This document shows, piece after piece, positions 1 through 9,349 of a DNA stretch of 21,453 bases. The notes under the pieces are model-generated. The model searched no databases. It was given only the letters and a program-made list of their open reading frames with translations, and had not been told where the DNA came from. The DNA is from Paramacrobiotus richtersi (lineage: Eukaryota; Tardigrada; Eutardigrada; Parachela; Macrobiotidae). The DNA is taken from assembly GCA_034698045.1 (NCBI GenBank), contig JAQGAU010001097.1:1-21453 (forward strand). Direction: 5' to 3'. The translations under genes and the position numbers were made by a program. Each line of letters opens with the position of its first letter. The first letter of the stretch is position 1.

Positions 1-1265
1 TTCCGGTGGCCGTGCATGTCCGGCAGTACCACGAGACTCCGCGGCCGAGCTGGGGGTGGCCAATGGCCCAAACATTCCCGCTGGCGTTTCTCGAATTAGG
101 CGCTAATGTCTTCTGTAAGTCAGGCGGGTTAGAGTATTGTCGTCCGATACTTCTGCAAGGCTACCATCCCAAATTCACAACATCAGGAGACTGTGATAAA
201 CTGAGCAGTTCCTGAATAACCCAAGTGTATGCCGAATGATTCGTTGCTTCGCAGCTTCGCAAATGATCGATGCTAACGTGTTCGTCGCAAAACAAAAACT
301 GCACGTAACTGGTGGAATCTGATCACACAGGGTCGTCATATGCACAACCAAACGCCCATCCACTGCGTTATGCCATGCACGAAGACTGAAGTACAACGAG
401 GATCGATGTACATTATAATTAAAGCAAGCTCGATGTGCACGCTTAATATTAAACTTACGTTTGCACAAGAAGCAACATCGCTGCTGTACGAAATTAGGAT
501 TGAATGTACACCGTCAGAATATTGGGTGTACGTGCTAGACCGTGTACAATACAGCTGGTACGTAGCAAACAAGCACAAATAAGTACAAACACGCATAAAC
601 GCAGGAGGTACAAATAAAACACCGGTGAAACGCACGCGCACCGACAGCAGGAAACGGTCTGGACGATCCAGCCCATGATGCCATTACACCGTCACACGTT
701 TGCGATGGCACGATTTCCTCACGGCGTCACGAACCGGCACAGCATGACTATTATAATCGATCGGTTGTTTGACATGCATCGTCCTGTTGATACCATCGTT
801 CATCGACATTCGATCGTCTTGGCGCATCACAGGATGTCTAGCATGTTCTCCGGGTCTTCATCACCAAACTCAACGTTCTTTCCATATGCGTAGCTGCAGA
901 GGGGTACTGATAAACACTGGCTATGGCTGGCTGGCTGGCTACCGGTTGGTCACTGGTCGGTCAGCGGCTGGACGGTGGTTGGCTACCGGCTGGTACAATG
1001 GAGGGCTACTTACTGGCTAAGATATGGAAAACATAGTGGAAAAAAGGTTTATATATTTGCCGTAAATTTACGACGTCTGTTTTCTTTTGCACTATGTGTG
1101 CTGCAGAAACGAACGATTCGTTTTCTTCCTTAGATATCGTCTTGATTTGTACTTTGAGCACCACTTCCGACTTTTATCTCGTTCTAATTTTTATATAAAA
1201 TGAGAACTGTAAACTATAATCCGAACTGTAAACTATTAATTCCGGTAATGGAAAGTGAAACACAC
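1..1265. other. No recognised gene; spacer with minor repeats
   Basis: I see no supported gene. Open frames at 6-215, 340-582 and 175-468 have no recognisable motif. A sequence TTCT followed by GTAAGT at 111-120 resembles the splice donor of the membrane-family exon 1, but the peptide before it does not match. Bases 1204-1217 and 1223-1236 are a 14-base direct repeat with a 19-base period. The C-terminal lobe expected for the kinase remnant at 1266-1916 was looked for here on the minus strand and not found. Confidence 0.5.
917..1018. repeat. Degenerate GGCTGGCTACCGG tandem repeat
   Basis: Runs of TGGC and GGTTGG with the word GGCTACCGG occurring twice, about 45 bases apart, make a low-complexity G/T/C-rich tract. 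It is open in one frame but the resulting peptide is only repeated W, L, A, G, Y and T, so I treat it as a simple-sequence tract. Confidence 0.6.
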
Positions 1266-1916
1266 CCCTATTCGATGAGAATTTGTTTTCCATCGTTGAA
1301 TCCGTCAACAGACGCTTTAAAAAATCTAAACCGGAAATTTTTAGATTGCACTTGCTGATGTCAGTCGACGACAGTAAAACATTGACGCTGTTTATGTGGA
1401 TGAAGCGTTGATCGTGTAAGTAGTCAACGGCCTGGACCAGTTGCTGGGTCCATTTTTGTAGCAGAGATGGCGGAAGCGTATACGTTTTAAGAAGCCCGTA
1501 TAGTGTTCCACCTGCAGTAGCAGTCAGTCTTGCTGAGAATTGTCTTTATATTGTATAGTTTTGATACCTTGACATGGTTCCATAAAGTTGTCATAATGAG
1601 AACCATTACAGTCTTTGGACGAGCAAACCTGGCCATGATAACAACGCACCAGGTACGGATGATTCAAATCCTTCTTGATAGTTTCAAATCGTGAGTGGAT
1701 ACGGCCCAGCCAAACAGAGCGCTCATTATCAGGAATGGGATACTTTGTCGAAATGCGTTTGATTACAACTGCCTCGTTTGTGTCTCTTCGTACGGCCTCT
1801 TATACGGTCCCGACAGAGCCCTTGCCGATGGCTCGAATTAAATCCAGTGGGAATACGTCCGCCCATTCTGGAAACACGTAAGATTTCTCAAATGCGCCAA
1901 ATATCACAAAATGTCG
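1266..1916 (-). pseudogene. Protein kinase pseudogene (N-lobe and start of C-lobe)
   Basis: Reading the minus strand, an open frame from 1916 contains a glycine loop IGKGSVGTV, then EAVRRDTNEAVVIK with the beta-3 lysine, a helix-C region and LNHPYLVRCYHG. The hinge word MEPCQ runs into a GT-AG intron of 56 bp (1512-1567, phase 1). The next exon (1511-1266) continues as GGTLYGLLKTY, then VDYLHDQRFIHINSVNVLL and KISGLDFLKRL. This order is that of a serine/threonine kinase, closest in style to STE-type kinases by eye. A TAA codon (1802-1800) replaces the residue after GTV in the glycine loop. The catalytic HRD reads HIN and the DFG region reads GLDF, so key acidic residues are missing or displaced. 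The frame runs to a plausible donor at 1265 and I found no activation-segment or remaining C-lobe exon. It is on the strand opposite to the membrane-protein array. A retained pseudokinase with an erroneous base at the stop is the alternative. Confidence 0.8.
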
Positions 1917-3046
1917 TCATGGTTTAGATTATTAGTACCATACTTGTAGAGCAGCTATGCTTTCACTAATCAGTACGTCCTTAACCTAAGACACGTTGTA
2001 ACAGCCCATTTTTACCTGTCTTCTGGTTTACATCGAAGTAAACAAAAAATTACATTTTCTAGTTTCATGCAAGAACGGTAATCAGTTGTTAAAGAGTGCA
2101 GTATATTTAAACGTATTGCATGCTACAAAACAATATATACTTCGCCGTATATCTGTAGTCTTTAACGCCGAATTCTTACGTGCTTACAATTGTTAACTCA
2201 TGGTCGATCCACCCCCAGACAAAATCAAACAGCCGAAAGCGACAACGCTAGTTGCATGCAGATGAGCGACGCAAAGAGTAATTTCTTTAGTATTGCGTTA
2301 ATTAAAAGCGCGACGGCAACTAGCTAACATTTACAGTATCATTCGGGGACATGTCGCTCTTCTTAGAGTTCCAAATTCGCCTAAAAAGCGAAGCTGAAGC
2401 AAATCGCTAGCAAAGCGATTCGTTTAGCTTCGTGCCGGATTTCTGAAAAAATCTGAAAATAAGCTTAAGGAGAGACTTAGCATTTTCTTTTTAGAGACTT
2501 AGCTTCAGAGCCTTTTCTGAAGCATATTTTCAGATTTCACAGCGCTTGATTTCAAATAAGGAGGACTGAGTACGCTGTATGAGAGTCAGCAATGAGATCA
2601 ATAATAACGTGCATTCCACAATTACATTAGCTAACTGGGATACAATTATGTGAATCGGTAAATTTTCTCTCGCTGCCGCAATGGTACACCCCGGTTATTA
2701 CGGTAACCGCGCGAGTTCTGACAATACATTAACACACTGAATTCGCGTTTTTACACACCGCAATCACGGCATAATCAGTACCGTGCTCGCATGCAAAATT
2801 GATACCTAGCGGTTAATAAAATGGTGTGTCCAGGCACAGACCTGCAGTACCTGCCGAGCACAGTTCTAGATATGCTCGCTTGTCGCGGTGCTGCGGTGGA
2901 GCGAGGGATTTCTCGTTACGTCGCCACTGCTATATTTTCTGGAGTGCTTCAGTAAATTTACCAATTGCAACGAAAAACAAGAAATTACACGGTTTAACGT
3001 GGTTCGGGTCCGTAGATGTGCGAATGCGCCATCTAGGGCTTCTAGA
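1917..3046. other. Spacer upstream of array member 1
   Basis: No gene seen. AT-rich spacer containing the fold-back pair at 2389-2537. The open frame at 2826-3077 overlaps exon 1 of member 1 in another frame and is treated as chance. I did not find the 13-base promoter motif of members 2-6 in front of member 1. Confidence 0.5.
2389..2537. repeat. Two adjacent imperfect fold-back structures
   Basis: The first inverted repeat has arms beginning CGAAGCTGAAGC (from 2389) and ending TTTAGCTTCG (about 2433), roughly 17 of 20 positions pairing around a short loop. The second pairs AAATCTGAAAATAAGCTT (2449-2466) with the complement near 2519-2537. Between its arms the word AGAGACTTAGC occurs twice. 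The layout resembles a small foldback or MITE-like element, but I cannot define its ends or a target-site duplication. Confidence 0.5.
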
Positions 3047-3980
3047 ATGGCCGTGGCTGCATGGACGCTGGACTTGATGGGTCACCTACATTTACCAGTA
3101 TCGGGACTTTTGATACTCCTGAACACATTCTGTAAGTTACAAGAAAATCGGGATTTGTATAACCTCAGCTCATGCAGAATATCGAACGCGTATAAACAGT
3201 AAATGCGCTTTTACAGTAATCCACGCAATCTTTGGCGCAAACACACCCTGCTTCATCTACATACTGCTGCACCTCTACAACGCGCTGGTCCCACTGATGA
3301 TCGGCATTCACGGTAAACAATGCCGTTGCAGTGCAGCACTATACCGGAAGAACGCATCCAGAGCGAAAAGATCCCAGTGTATGGTGTGGCTGTCGGTTGT
3401 TACCATATTCTATGTATCCAGTATCTTAGCCGGGAATTCGTGCAACGGTAGCGACTTTGCAGTCATCGGAGACTTCCGTAATATTCCAACAATGTTTGTG
3501 AACTGTCTTGCCAAACTTCTGCGGCACGCAGAAAGTGGAACTCACTACATTTACGTTACCAATGAACTTGGTGTGGGAACCGCAGTCTGGATTGCATACG
3601 CGCTGTACAATGCGAGTGCATCGTGGCTGTTAGTATTCCACGTAATCTGGGTGTTTTCTGCTCTGTTGGAGTTAATCACCGGTGACGAAAAAGAGATACA
3701 GTTGGTGGATGTGTTTGGTAGCCGTTGTGGCAGCCGGATGTTGAAATGTCTGATGACAACGATTTTAGTTGTCGGCATCGCTGTTGTACTGCATCCGGTA
3801 CCTTATGGGATTAAAGCGGTTTTGGTGGTCGTGCTGGCATTTTGTCAGATCGGAATGCGAGCTGTTCGGATTACTGATAAACGGGATCTGTTGAAGAGGT
3901 GCTTTCACTTCAGTCCCCGTATTCGAAATTACCTAAGAAGTAAAGAAACTCTCCTGGAATGGAAAAGGAAGGAAGCGTGA
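3047..3980 (+). CDS. Array member 1: divergent six-segment membrane protein
   Basis: The predicted gene is join(3047..3131, 3217..3980), 282 residues. Exon 1 starts at ATG 3047 and encodes MAVAAWTLDLMGHLHL followed by a hydrophobic stretch. It ends TTCT at a GTAAGT donor. The 85-bp intron ends TTTTACAG, and the split codon is Leu29, as in the other members. Exon 2 starts LIHAIFG and gives hydrophobic segments near residues 41-58, 84-100, 170-190, 208-232 and 236-255. The segment 3-4 loop contains NSC and NGS possible N-glycosylation sites and VIGDFRNIP, the family signature. It lacks the DMFGKG motif and acidic linker of the other copies and has a longer basic C-terminal tail, so it is the most divergent member. 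The start is chosen because exon 1 aligns in length, phase and pattern with the other five. The family is not recognised and function is unknown. Confidence 0.8.
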
Positions 3981-4506
3981 ATCCATATACGCTGAAAAAT
4001 CGAAGCGAGATACACAGAAATGAAAGATATTAAATTTAATGTTCTCAGACAATTAAATTAAATTTAATTAAATTAATTAATTAAATTTAATTAAATTAAT
4101 TAAATTTAATGTTGTTATTAAATTTAATTTATCACAGTCCGAAGTTGCTTGTTCATATGAGCCGGTCATTCTCCGATATGCATAACGCTCATACGTATTA
4201 GGTGCACGTCCGCGGTTGCTTGCTTATTCAGGATTAGAACCTAGAAATTCATGTCTGCGTTGTTTTTTGGCAAAATTCATCGGAATAAAAGCTTTCGCAT
4301 TTCATTTCGCGCAGAAAATTGCGATGACAAGCGTCAGTCTGGTGTCGATTCTGGGATGCCAAACGTTATGGCACATAAACCATATTATTGTATTACGGCA
4401 TTGGTAGTCCGACAGCCGAATACATGAAATGACTGATGGCTTACCGTGTTGGTTTTGCTTCTGCACAATCCTGCCTTTTGTTGTGATAAACTTTAAACTT
4501 CACTGC
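3981..4506. other. Spacer after member 1
   Basis: Contains the AT-rich repeat at about 4040-4130. The rest shows no supported gene; the 63-codon open frame at 4216-4407 has no motif. Confidence 0.5.
4040..4130. repeat. TTAATTAAAT low-complexity tract
   Basis: Iterations of TTAATTAAATT and AAATTTAATTAA, nearly free of G and C, lie about 60 bases after the stop codon of member 1. This is simple-sequence DNA and is self-complementary throughout. Confidence 0.85.
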
Positions 4507-4842
4507 TCATGCACATTCTATGTTTATTGACTTCACTGTTCCTAAACAGCTAATTTTTTTTACTCCTACGATTAACAATGCCTTTTTACCCAGCCTGTTA
4601 TCGATGCTATAGGGGGTTCCTTTTCCTTTGTTAGGCCACAGTATCGAAGCAGGCAATCTACCAGAATGGTATTCCTCGCTGTCTGGGTCCAACAACTGGT
4701 CGTCATAAAAAGCTCCATTCTGGTCAATCCATATTGTAAGTTGCGATCTTCTCTCCCGCAACGCCGTGGGTTGAATACGATTGGTCCAGTCTAAATGCAA
4801 GAATCCAGTCTGAAGCAGTCGTGATGCCAGTTTACTTGGCAC
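4507..4842 (-). other. Coding-like open frame, possible receptor-domain fragment
   Basis: A 111-codon open frame starts directly after a stop codon, and no ATG begins it, so it would be an exon rather than a whole gene. A possible acceptor, CTTCAG before ACTGGATTC, lies near 4810. The peptide reads LTIWIDQNGAFYDDQLLDPD and, further on, ASILWPNKGKGTP. By eye this loosely resembles the end of ANF-receptor ligand-binding domains, where an ID.NGDR strand is followed by a WP..G..PP segment before the membrane span. I have no alignment to support that, and no guanylate cyclase or kinase domain follows. It may also be chance. A second coding-like frame on the same strand lies upstream at 5521-5847. 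Confidence 0.25.
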
Positions 4843-5520
4843 TTACTTTGTGGGATCATATCGGCGGTGCATTGCAACTTAACAAAGAATAAACAGATTA
4901 GTAATTGACCTACACGTGTCATTGTCAGAACTGTTCACAAGGAATGTGGAAAAAATATATCACAGGCGAGCGAAATAGTCCAAATATGGCGCGAACACTT
5001 TTTCTACTGGGTGCCATACAGCCGTACCTCTGCACTATCTCCACAGGAAACATAGTTCAGCTGATAAAAGCGATGCGTCTCTTGTCAGATTGAAAGCGCA
5101 TGGGAATCGCGTGTACGTAACAGACCACTGCCTGCATTTTACAGTGAACAGCGTCCAAGACGCAAAACAGAATGGTTGCATTTTTTCGATCCTTTACATT
5201 CTTAGTTGATTCAGCGATATACATAGCTTACTAAGGAAGCTGAAAAATGTGTTGTGACGTTCCGTGAAAAGCGACATTCTACTCTTACAAAACATTTGAG
5301 ATGACACTTTATATCATTAGCATCACATATATGATGCAATGACGAAATTCAAGGAAATTGACACAGTACACTGGCATTACAGTGACGAAATTGTATCCAA
5401 ATCTCGGCGAATTATTACGGAAATGTAAATCTTGATTTTGTTAAGCAGTCGGCATTCGATTCATTCAATCCCGCTAGACTACCTCGCGTGGGGAGTATTT
5501 CACCAGGTGATATAATGTTT
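4843..5520. other. Spacer without recognised gene
   Basis: No motif-bearing frame on either strand. The 62-codon frame at 4905-5093 and part of a minus-strand frame (5415-5693) are present but show nothing recognisable. Confidence 0.5.
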
Positions 5521-5847
5521 TCATACTTGTACAGATATGAGTGCCACGGCTGGCAGGTGCATAAATCGCCTATGATATTCGGTTTGCACGTACTCATACG
5601 CGTCCAGTAAAAGCCGTGAGTGGATCTTAGCGTATAAGCGTTTTTGTTCATACAGCAGCATCTCAGCCATCTGTTTGTCACTTGAGTTGCCAATTGGAGG
5701 ATGTGAGCGGTTTTCGGTTGTATCGATCGTTTTCCTGCATTTATCGATCTGACTGCTCGACATGAAAGCAGCTCTATACATTCCTGAGTCGGCTTCTGCT
5801 ATGCTAACGACAATTCTATCCGCCAGAAAGTTAGCCTCCCCATAACC
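5521..5847 (-). other. Coding-like open frame of unknown identity
   Basis: About 108 codons are open from just after a stop at 5850-5848. The peptide contains ADRIVVSIAEADSGMYRAAF and later MAEMLLYEQKRLYAKIHSR. The DSGMY word is reminiscent of the end of an immunoglobulin-type domain, but the usual cysteine is absent, so I do not call it. A possible splice donor, CAA before GTATGA at its 3' end, is phase-compatible (phase 0) with the acceptor in the minus-strand frame at 4507-4842, so the two could be exons of one gene or gene remnant. Chance is a serious alternative. Confidence 0.2.
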
Positions 5848-5887
5848 TCACCTAGCATCAAGTGTACCCGTAAAGCTAACTTGAGCA

Positions 5888-5910
5888 GAACTATTCGAAT
5901 AGACCTACAT
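5888..5910 (+). promoter_or_regulatory. Conserved promoter motif of member 2
   Basis: CTATTCGAAT (5891-5900) followed by AGACCTACAT lies about 70 bases before the ATG of member 2. Member 5 has the same block, CTATTCGAAT then TAGCCTACAT, at the same distance. The A-subfamily genes carry the related GCGCTACTCTAAT. Its role, for example as a core-promoter or initiator element, is inferred from position and conservation only. Confidence 0.5.
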
Positions 5911-5957
5911 GTTTCCGAAGCAGTTTTCTATCCATCTGCAAGGTTGAATTGTTCGAA

Positions 5958-6925
5958 ATGGACGCAGTAACTGCATGGATGCTCACCTTGATAGGTCGTC
6001 TGCATTTCGCGGCAGCAGCTGCACTATTCATACTGAACGCAATACGTAAGTGATACATAAACAGCGGTAAACATGTTTCTTCTCTGACAGCATACGATTG
6101 AAATAGGAATTCAGATTGATTGCTCTTGCAGTAGTAGACGTGTCCTATGAGTCTACATCTTATCCTACTTACATCCTTCTGCAACTCTTCAACACCGCCA
6201 CTCCATTTTTAATGTATTGCTACGGGCAAGCATGCTGCCGTCTTGCCAAACTGATCAGTCAGCCTCCTGCCAAACAGACTGGACAGCAGCCCATGGCCAC
6301 AGTCGAATCGCCATTCGTATTTTGTCAATCGATTCTCTGGCTGCTTGTCACCGGTGTGTGCATCTCCTTCTTGATTATGGCCGGTGAAATTGGGAATGAA
6401 TCATCCGGATATCGCCTAATCACGGACTTCCGCTTGCTTCCTGAATACCTGCACAACGTGGTGAGCGATCCGTGGGGCGGTCGGGCAAGTGGCAGCTGGC
6501 CGGGAGAGGCAAAATGGGTCAGAACGATGCAAGCACTGATGTTCCTTGCTTATGGTATTAGTGCGCGATGGGTGATGCTACTGCCTTTTGTTCTGATTGT
6601 CTGGATTGCTGCGAAGGCAACAATGGATTTGCCGGTCAATGATTGCGACATGCCAGATTTGCGCTTCAACAAAGATATGTTTGGAAAAGGTTTTACAGGC
6701 GCAGCGCTACGGGCCTTGATGAACCTCCTGTTTGTTGTCGTTGTTTCGTTCTTGCTGCAGTGGATACCTCTCAAGCTCTCGCTTACCGTCAACGTTATCG
6801 TCACTGTCTTTCAGATGGGAATGATAACCTTTACGCTAGCCCACTGGTCTGCAGTCAGCGCGGAACCAGCCAAAGCCAAGCAGGCGACCTCGACACACAG
6901 ACTGCATGTGGCTTCGGACGAGTAG
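5958..6925 (+). CDS. Array member 2 (subfamily B): six-segment membrane protein
   Basis: The predicted gene is join(5958..6045, 6132..6925), 293 residues. Exon 1 (88 bp) starts MDAVTAWMLTLIGRLHF, runs into an alanine-rich hydrophobic stretch and ends C before GTAAGT. The 86-bp intron ends CTCTTGCAG and splits Leu30. Exon 2 begins LVDVSYESTSYPTYILL. Hydrophobic segments lie near residues 8-29, 43-61, 95-114, 180-200, 232-252 and 255-275. After segment 2 comes YGQACCRLAKL, a basic Cys-pair loop, which fits a cytoplasmic position. After segment 3 come GNES (a sequon at residue 118) and LITDFRLLPEYL. DMFGKGFTGAALRAL precedes segment 5. The tail is short and polar with KAK. Exon 1, the upstream motif and the downstream sequence are most like member 5. 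Family and function are unknown; the open frame and conserved splice sites make coding likely. Confidence 0.87.
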
Positions 6926-7329
6926 ACCGGCGTATGGTTTCTGCAGTTTTCATGAACTGTGCAAGTCCCATTGGATCCTTAACTTTTTGTTATGAGTAGC
7001 AGTAGCCTTTTCGCGTATTTCTAACTGATCCACATTTTCAAGATTCTGCTTGTTATTTGGAGTAAATAAGTCAGCGACTTTCATTAGAGTTTTGCCACTC
7101 TGTTGTGACCTTCGCACGAAGAATTCGATAACTTCACACTGGTCTGTATTATGCAGTGATTTTGCATTGAAGCGATTACTCAACAGATGTTCTTTTTATG
7201 TATGGACAGACCTTACACATGATAATCAATCTGTACGAGTACGATGTTCCGCGCATCGCCGCTGTGTGTCTAATGGGGACGTTTTAGGCGCGACCACTTT
7301 TGGACGAAATGTCGGAAAGCCGTAAACGC
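6926..7329. other. 3' flank of member 2
   Basis: The first 120 bases align loosely with the region after member 5: both have a TATG.TTTCTGC word, then a match around CCTTGACTTTT or CCTTAACTTTT. A minus-strand 77-codon frame at 6950-7183 has no recognisable motif. No gene is called. Confidence 0.45.
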
Positions 7330-7640
7330 CTGCACAGTTAATCTGATCCTAAAGCTAGCAAACCGTAAATAAAAGTAATCAATAAACACTCAGATCTAGA
7401 CTTGGACAACTGGCTTATGCAGGAGAAATTACCAGCCGCTTAATCGTCGAACGATCGATGGTATCTGCAAAATCCAGTGCTGAGGTGATGCGGTTACATA
7501 AGTATGTAAAGCACATTTCCTACGGTAGCGACTCATTAGGTCTGCGTGATCTATACTTCCTGGACCAGCGCAACTACTGATTAACAACGTGTCTCGAGCT
7601 TGGTTTCATACGCAAATGGAGTGCACCATAAGGCGGCATA
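7330..7640 (+). repeat. Duplicated upstream module of subfamily A, copy before member 3
   Basis: This block is shared, with many substitutions, by the sequences upstream of members 3, 4, 6 and 7. Anchors here are AATCAATAAACACTCAGATC, GGCTTATGCAG, ACGATCGATGG, GCAAAATCCAGTGCTGA, ATTTCCTACGGTAG and GTGTCTCGAGCTTGG. It shows that genes of subfamily A were duplicated together with several hundred bases of 5' sequence. No long frame is shared among the copies, so it is non-coding by inference. Confidence 0.7.
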
Positions 7641-8121
7641 GTAGATACACCCGTGTCGTACACGGCTGAGCGTAGTTCATGTCCCTTTACGACGATAACA
7701 ACTGCATGTTGATCAGTCTAACAGGCGAGGCTCATTTTCCATAACGAACCTTTGCCCATCGATCTTTTGGAGAGCGGTAACGCTGTTCATCATCCGATAA
7801 GTCTGGGGCATATCAAGAGTAAGTTTCAAATATCTTATATCCAGATCAACTTGTTTCTTGTTTCAGCGTCTAAGCTTTGAAATCATGCGTGGTAATGCTC
7901 AGTTGATTACGAGCACTGTTCCATGCTGTGCGGATTAGAACAAGCTTTTTATTTGATTGTATTGTTGTATGTAGATTGTAGTACGGCACCTGGGTTTAAA
8001 AAGAAAGTATCGAATATCTAGCGACTACCCGTGTGAATTCTGTAAGAATTTATGGAGAGCGCTACTCTAATATTTTCATTCTTATAGAAAACAGTTGGAT
8101 CGGCGGATTATTCGGTTCACA
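7641..8121. other. Promoter-proximal flank of member 3, with a 178-bp insertion
   Basis: Collinear with the region before member 4 up to GTCTGGGGCATATCAA (about 7800). It then carries about 178 extra bases (7835-8012) that members 4 and 6 lack, bounded by AATATC at 7829-7834 and 8013-8018. Homology resumes at GACTACCCGTGTG. No gene seen in the interval. Confidence 0.55.
8059..8071 (+). promoter_or_regulatory. Conserved promoter 13-mer of member 3
   Basis: GCGCTACTCTAAT starts 63 bases before the ATG. The identical 13-mer occurs before members 4 and 6, although the surrounding bases differ, which suggests selection on the motif. Function is inferred only. Confidence 0.55.
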
Positions 8122-9076
8122 ATGCCCATCATAACTACATGGATACTTCGTCAGTTAGGTCATCTACAGGCCGTGTTAGGGGCGATAGTTTTACTGCTCA
8201 CTTCGACCCGTAAGTTATGACAGCGGTTTGCTTTCACATTCCTTGTAATATTTCTCGCATTTTCTCGCATCGCTTTTGTATCATGTAAACGTTATTCGAA
8301 TGCCGGAAATGTATAGTTTCAATCCAGGTTCATTTTTTGCAGTAATTCACGCGCAGCATTCTTCATCCACTTCCCTGCACATGTACATTCTGCTGCATCT
8401 GTACAATGCAATCACTCCCACCTTGATGATACTATACGGATGGCAATGCTGCACTCTAGCCGGGAATATCGGCATTATTTCCAAGAGAGATGAATCTGCG
8501 TCGCGAGCACTTTTCCGATCGATAGTGTGGTTGGTTATCACCGGTGTGCTGAGCGCCTTCCTTATTCTAACAGGCAAAATGGGCAACGAATCACGATACC
8601 GGTTAGTCGGGGATTTCCGCCGCAGTCCTACGTATCTGCAAAATATGATGAGCAGTTCCCGTCAACGGACCAGTCCACAAGACGACGGACCAATCTGGAT
8701 CACAAATCTGTTATACGATGCCTACCGTATCAGCGCCGCATGGCTGATGGTATTGCCCATTGTCCTGATGGTGTGGATTGTGAAGACAGCCATAACTGAC
8801 GCTGACTCCAGTGACGCTGAGCAAGAAGACTTGACATTAAGTGATGATCTATATGGAAATGGTCTGGGAGGTTTTGTACTTCGCGGTCTAGTGAAACTAG
8901 TGTTTCTTGGCATCCTTTCGTTCCTGCTATACTGGCTGCCATTCGAGCTTACAGTTCCAATGCATGCTGTATTTGTTCTGATGTTGATGGGAATGGCAAC
9001 ACTCGGCGTTTTCAGTACAGCCGCTGCCAAAGCGAAGACAGCTGGACCTCGAATACGCCCTTACATGGAACACTAA
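8122..9076 (+). CDS. Array member 3 (subfamily A): six-segment membrane protein
   Basis: The predicted gene is join(8122..8209, 8343..9076), 273 residues. Exon 1 encodes MPIITTWILRQLGHLQAVLG and the rest of segment 1, ending C before GTAAGT. The 133-bp intron ends TTTTTTGCAG. Exon 2 starts LIHAQHSSS. Hydrophobic segments are near 7-29, 41-62, 89-107, 159-177, 211-230 and 234-253. The loop after segment 2 has CCTLAG and basic residues; the loop after segment 3 has GNES (sequon at 111) and YRLVGDFRRSP (DFR at 120-122). The loop after segment 4 is acidic, DSSDAEQEDL (185-193), with possible casein-kinase-2 type sites. A sequon after segment 3 and basic loops at the opposite face fit N-in, C-in topology, or five spans if segment 1 is a cleaved signal peptide. 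The motif before segment 5 reads DLYGNG instead of DMFGKG. Function is unknown. Confidence 0.87.
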
Positions 9077-9349
9077 ACACACTGCGCCTGCCCATACGTG
9101 CGGTGTTATTGCAGTTACCTTTATAGATGAAAATAAGTCTTCAATATCCCCGATGTTTCGCTCGATAGTTTTGTTAATTTACGTGATCACATTTATAAAA
9201 AAACTGACAAGATTCTGCGGATAAGACAGAATCTGCTTATATGTAATGACGCATGAGCCAACTGGGCAGTCTGCACGGACACTCCCGCCAGTGCAAACCT
9301 CATACGTTTATATAATAAATAGCAGTTCAACAGAAATTTCGAGCTGCAG
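9077..9349. other. 3' flank of member 3
   Basis: The bases after the stop, with CTGCGCCTGCCCATA and CTTCAATATCCCCGAT, match the 3' flank of member 4, so 3' sequence was duplicated with the gene. No separate gene seen. Confidence 0.5.

Noticed and set aside
63..120. Possible extra exon 1 of the membrane family (ATG at 63, TTCT before GTAAGT, phase 1)
   Set aside because: The phase and donor match member 1, but only 17 codons precede the donor, the W..L...G.L pattern is absent and no exon 2 homology follows.
660..900. Possible C-lobe of the kinase pseudogene on the minus strand (FGDEDPENML-like word)
   Set aside because: A single short word with no APE, DxW or other C-lobe motif around it, and stops close by.
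6643..6999. Long open frame overlapping exon 2 of member 2 in another frame
   Set aside because: It shadows the conserved family frame and has no similarity between paralogues.
7368..7390. AATAAA words as polyadenylation signal of member 2
   Set aside because: They lie within the duplicated upstream module of subfamily A and more than 440 bases after the stop, so assignment to member 2 is not supported.
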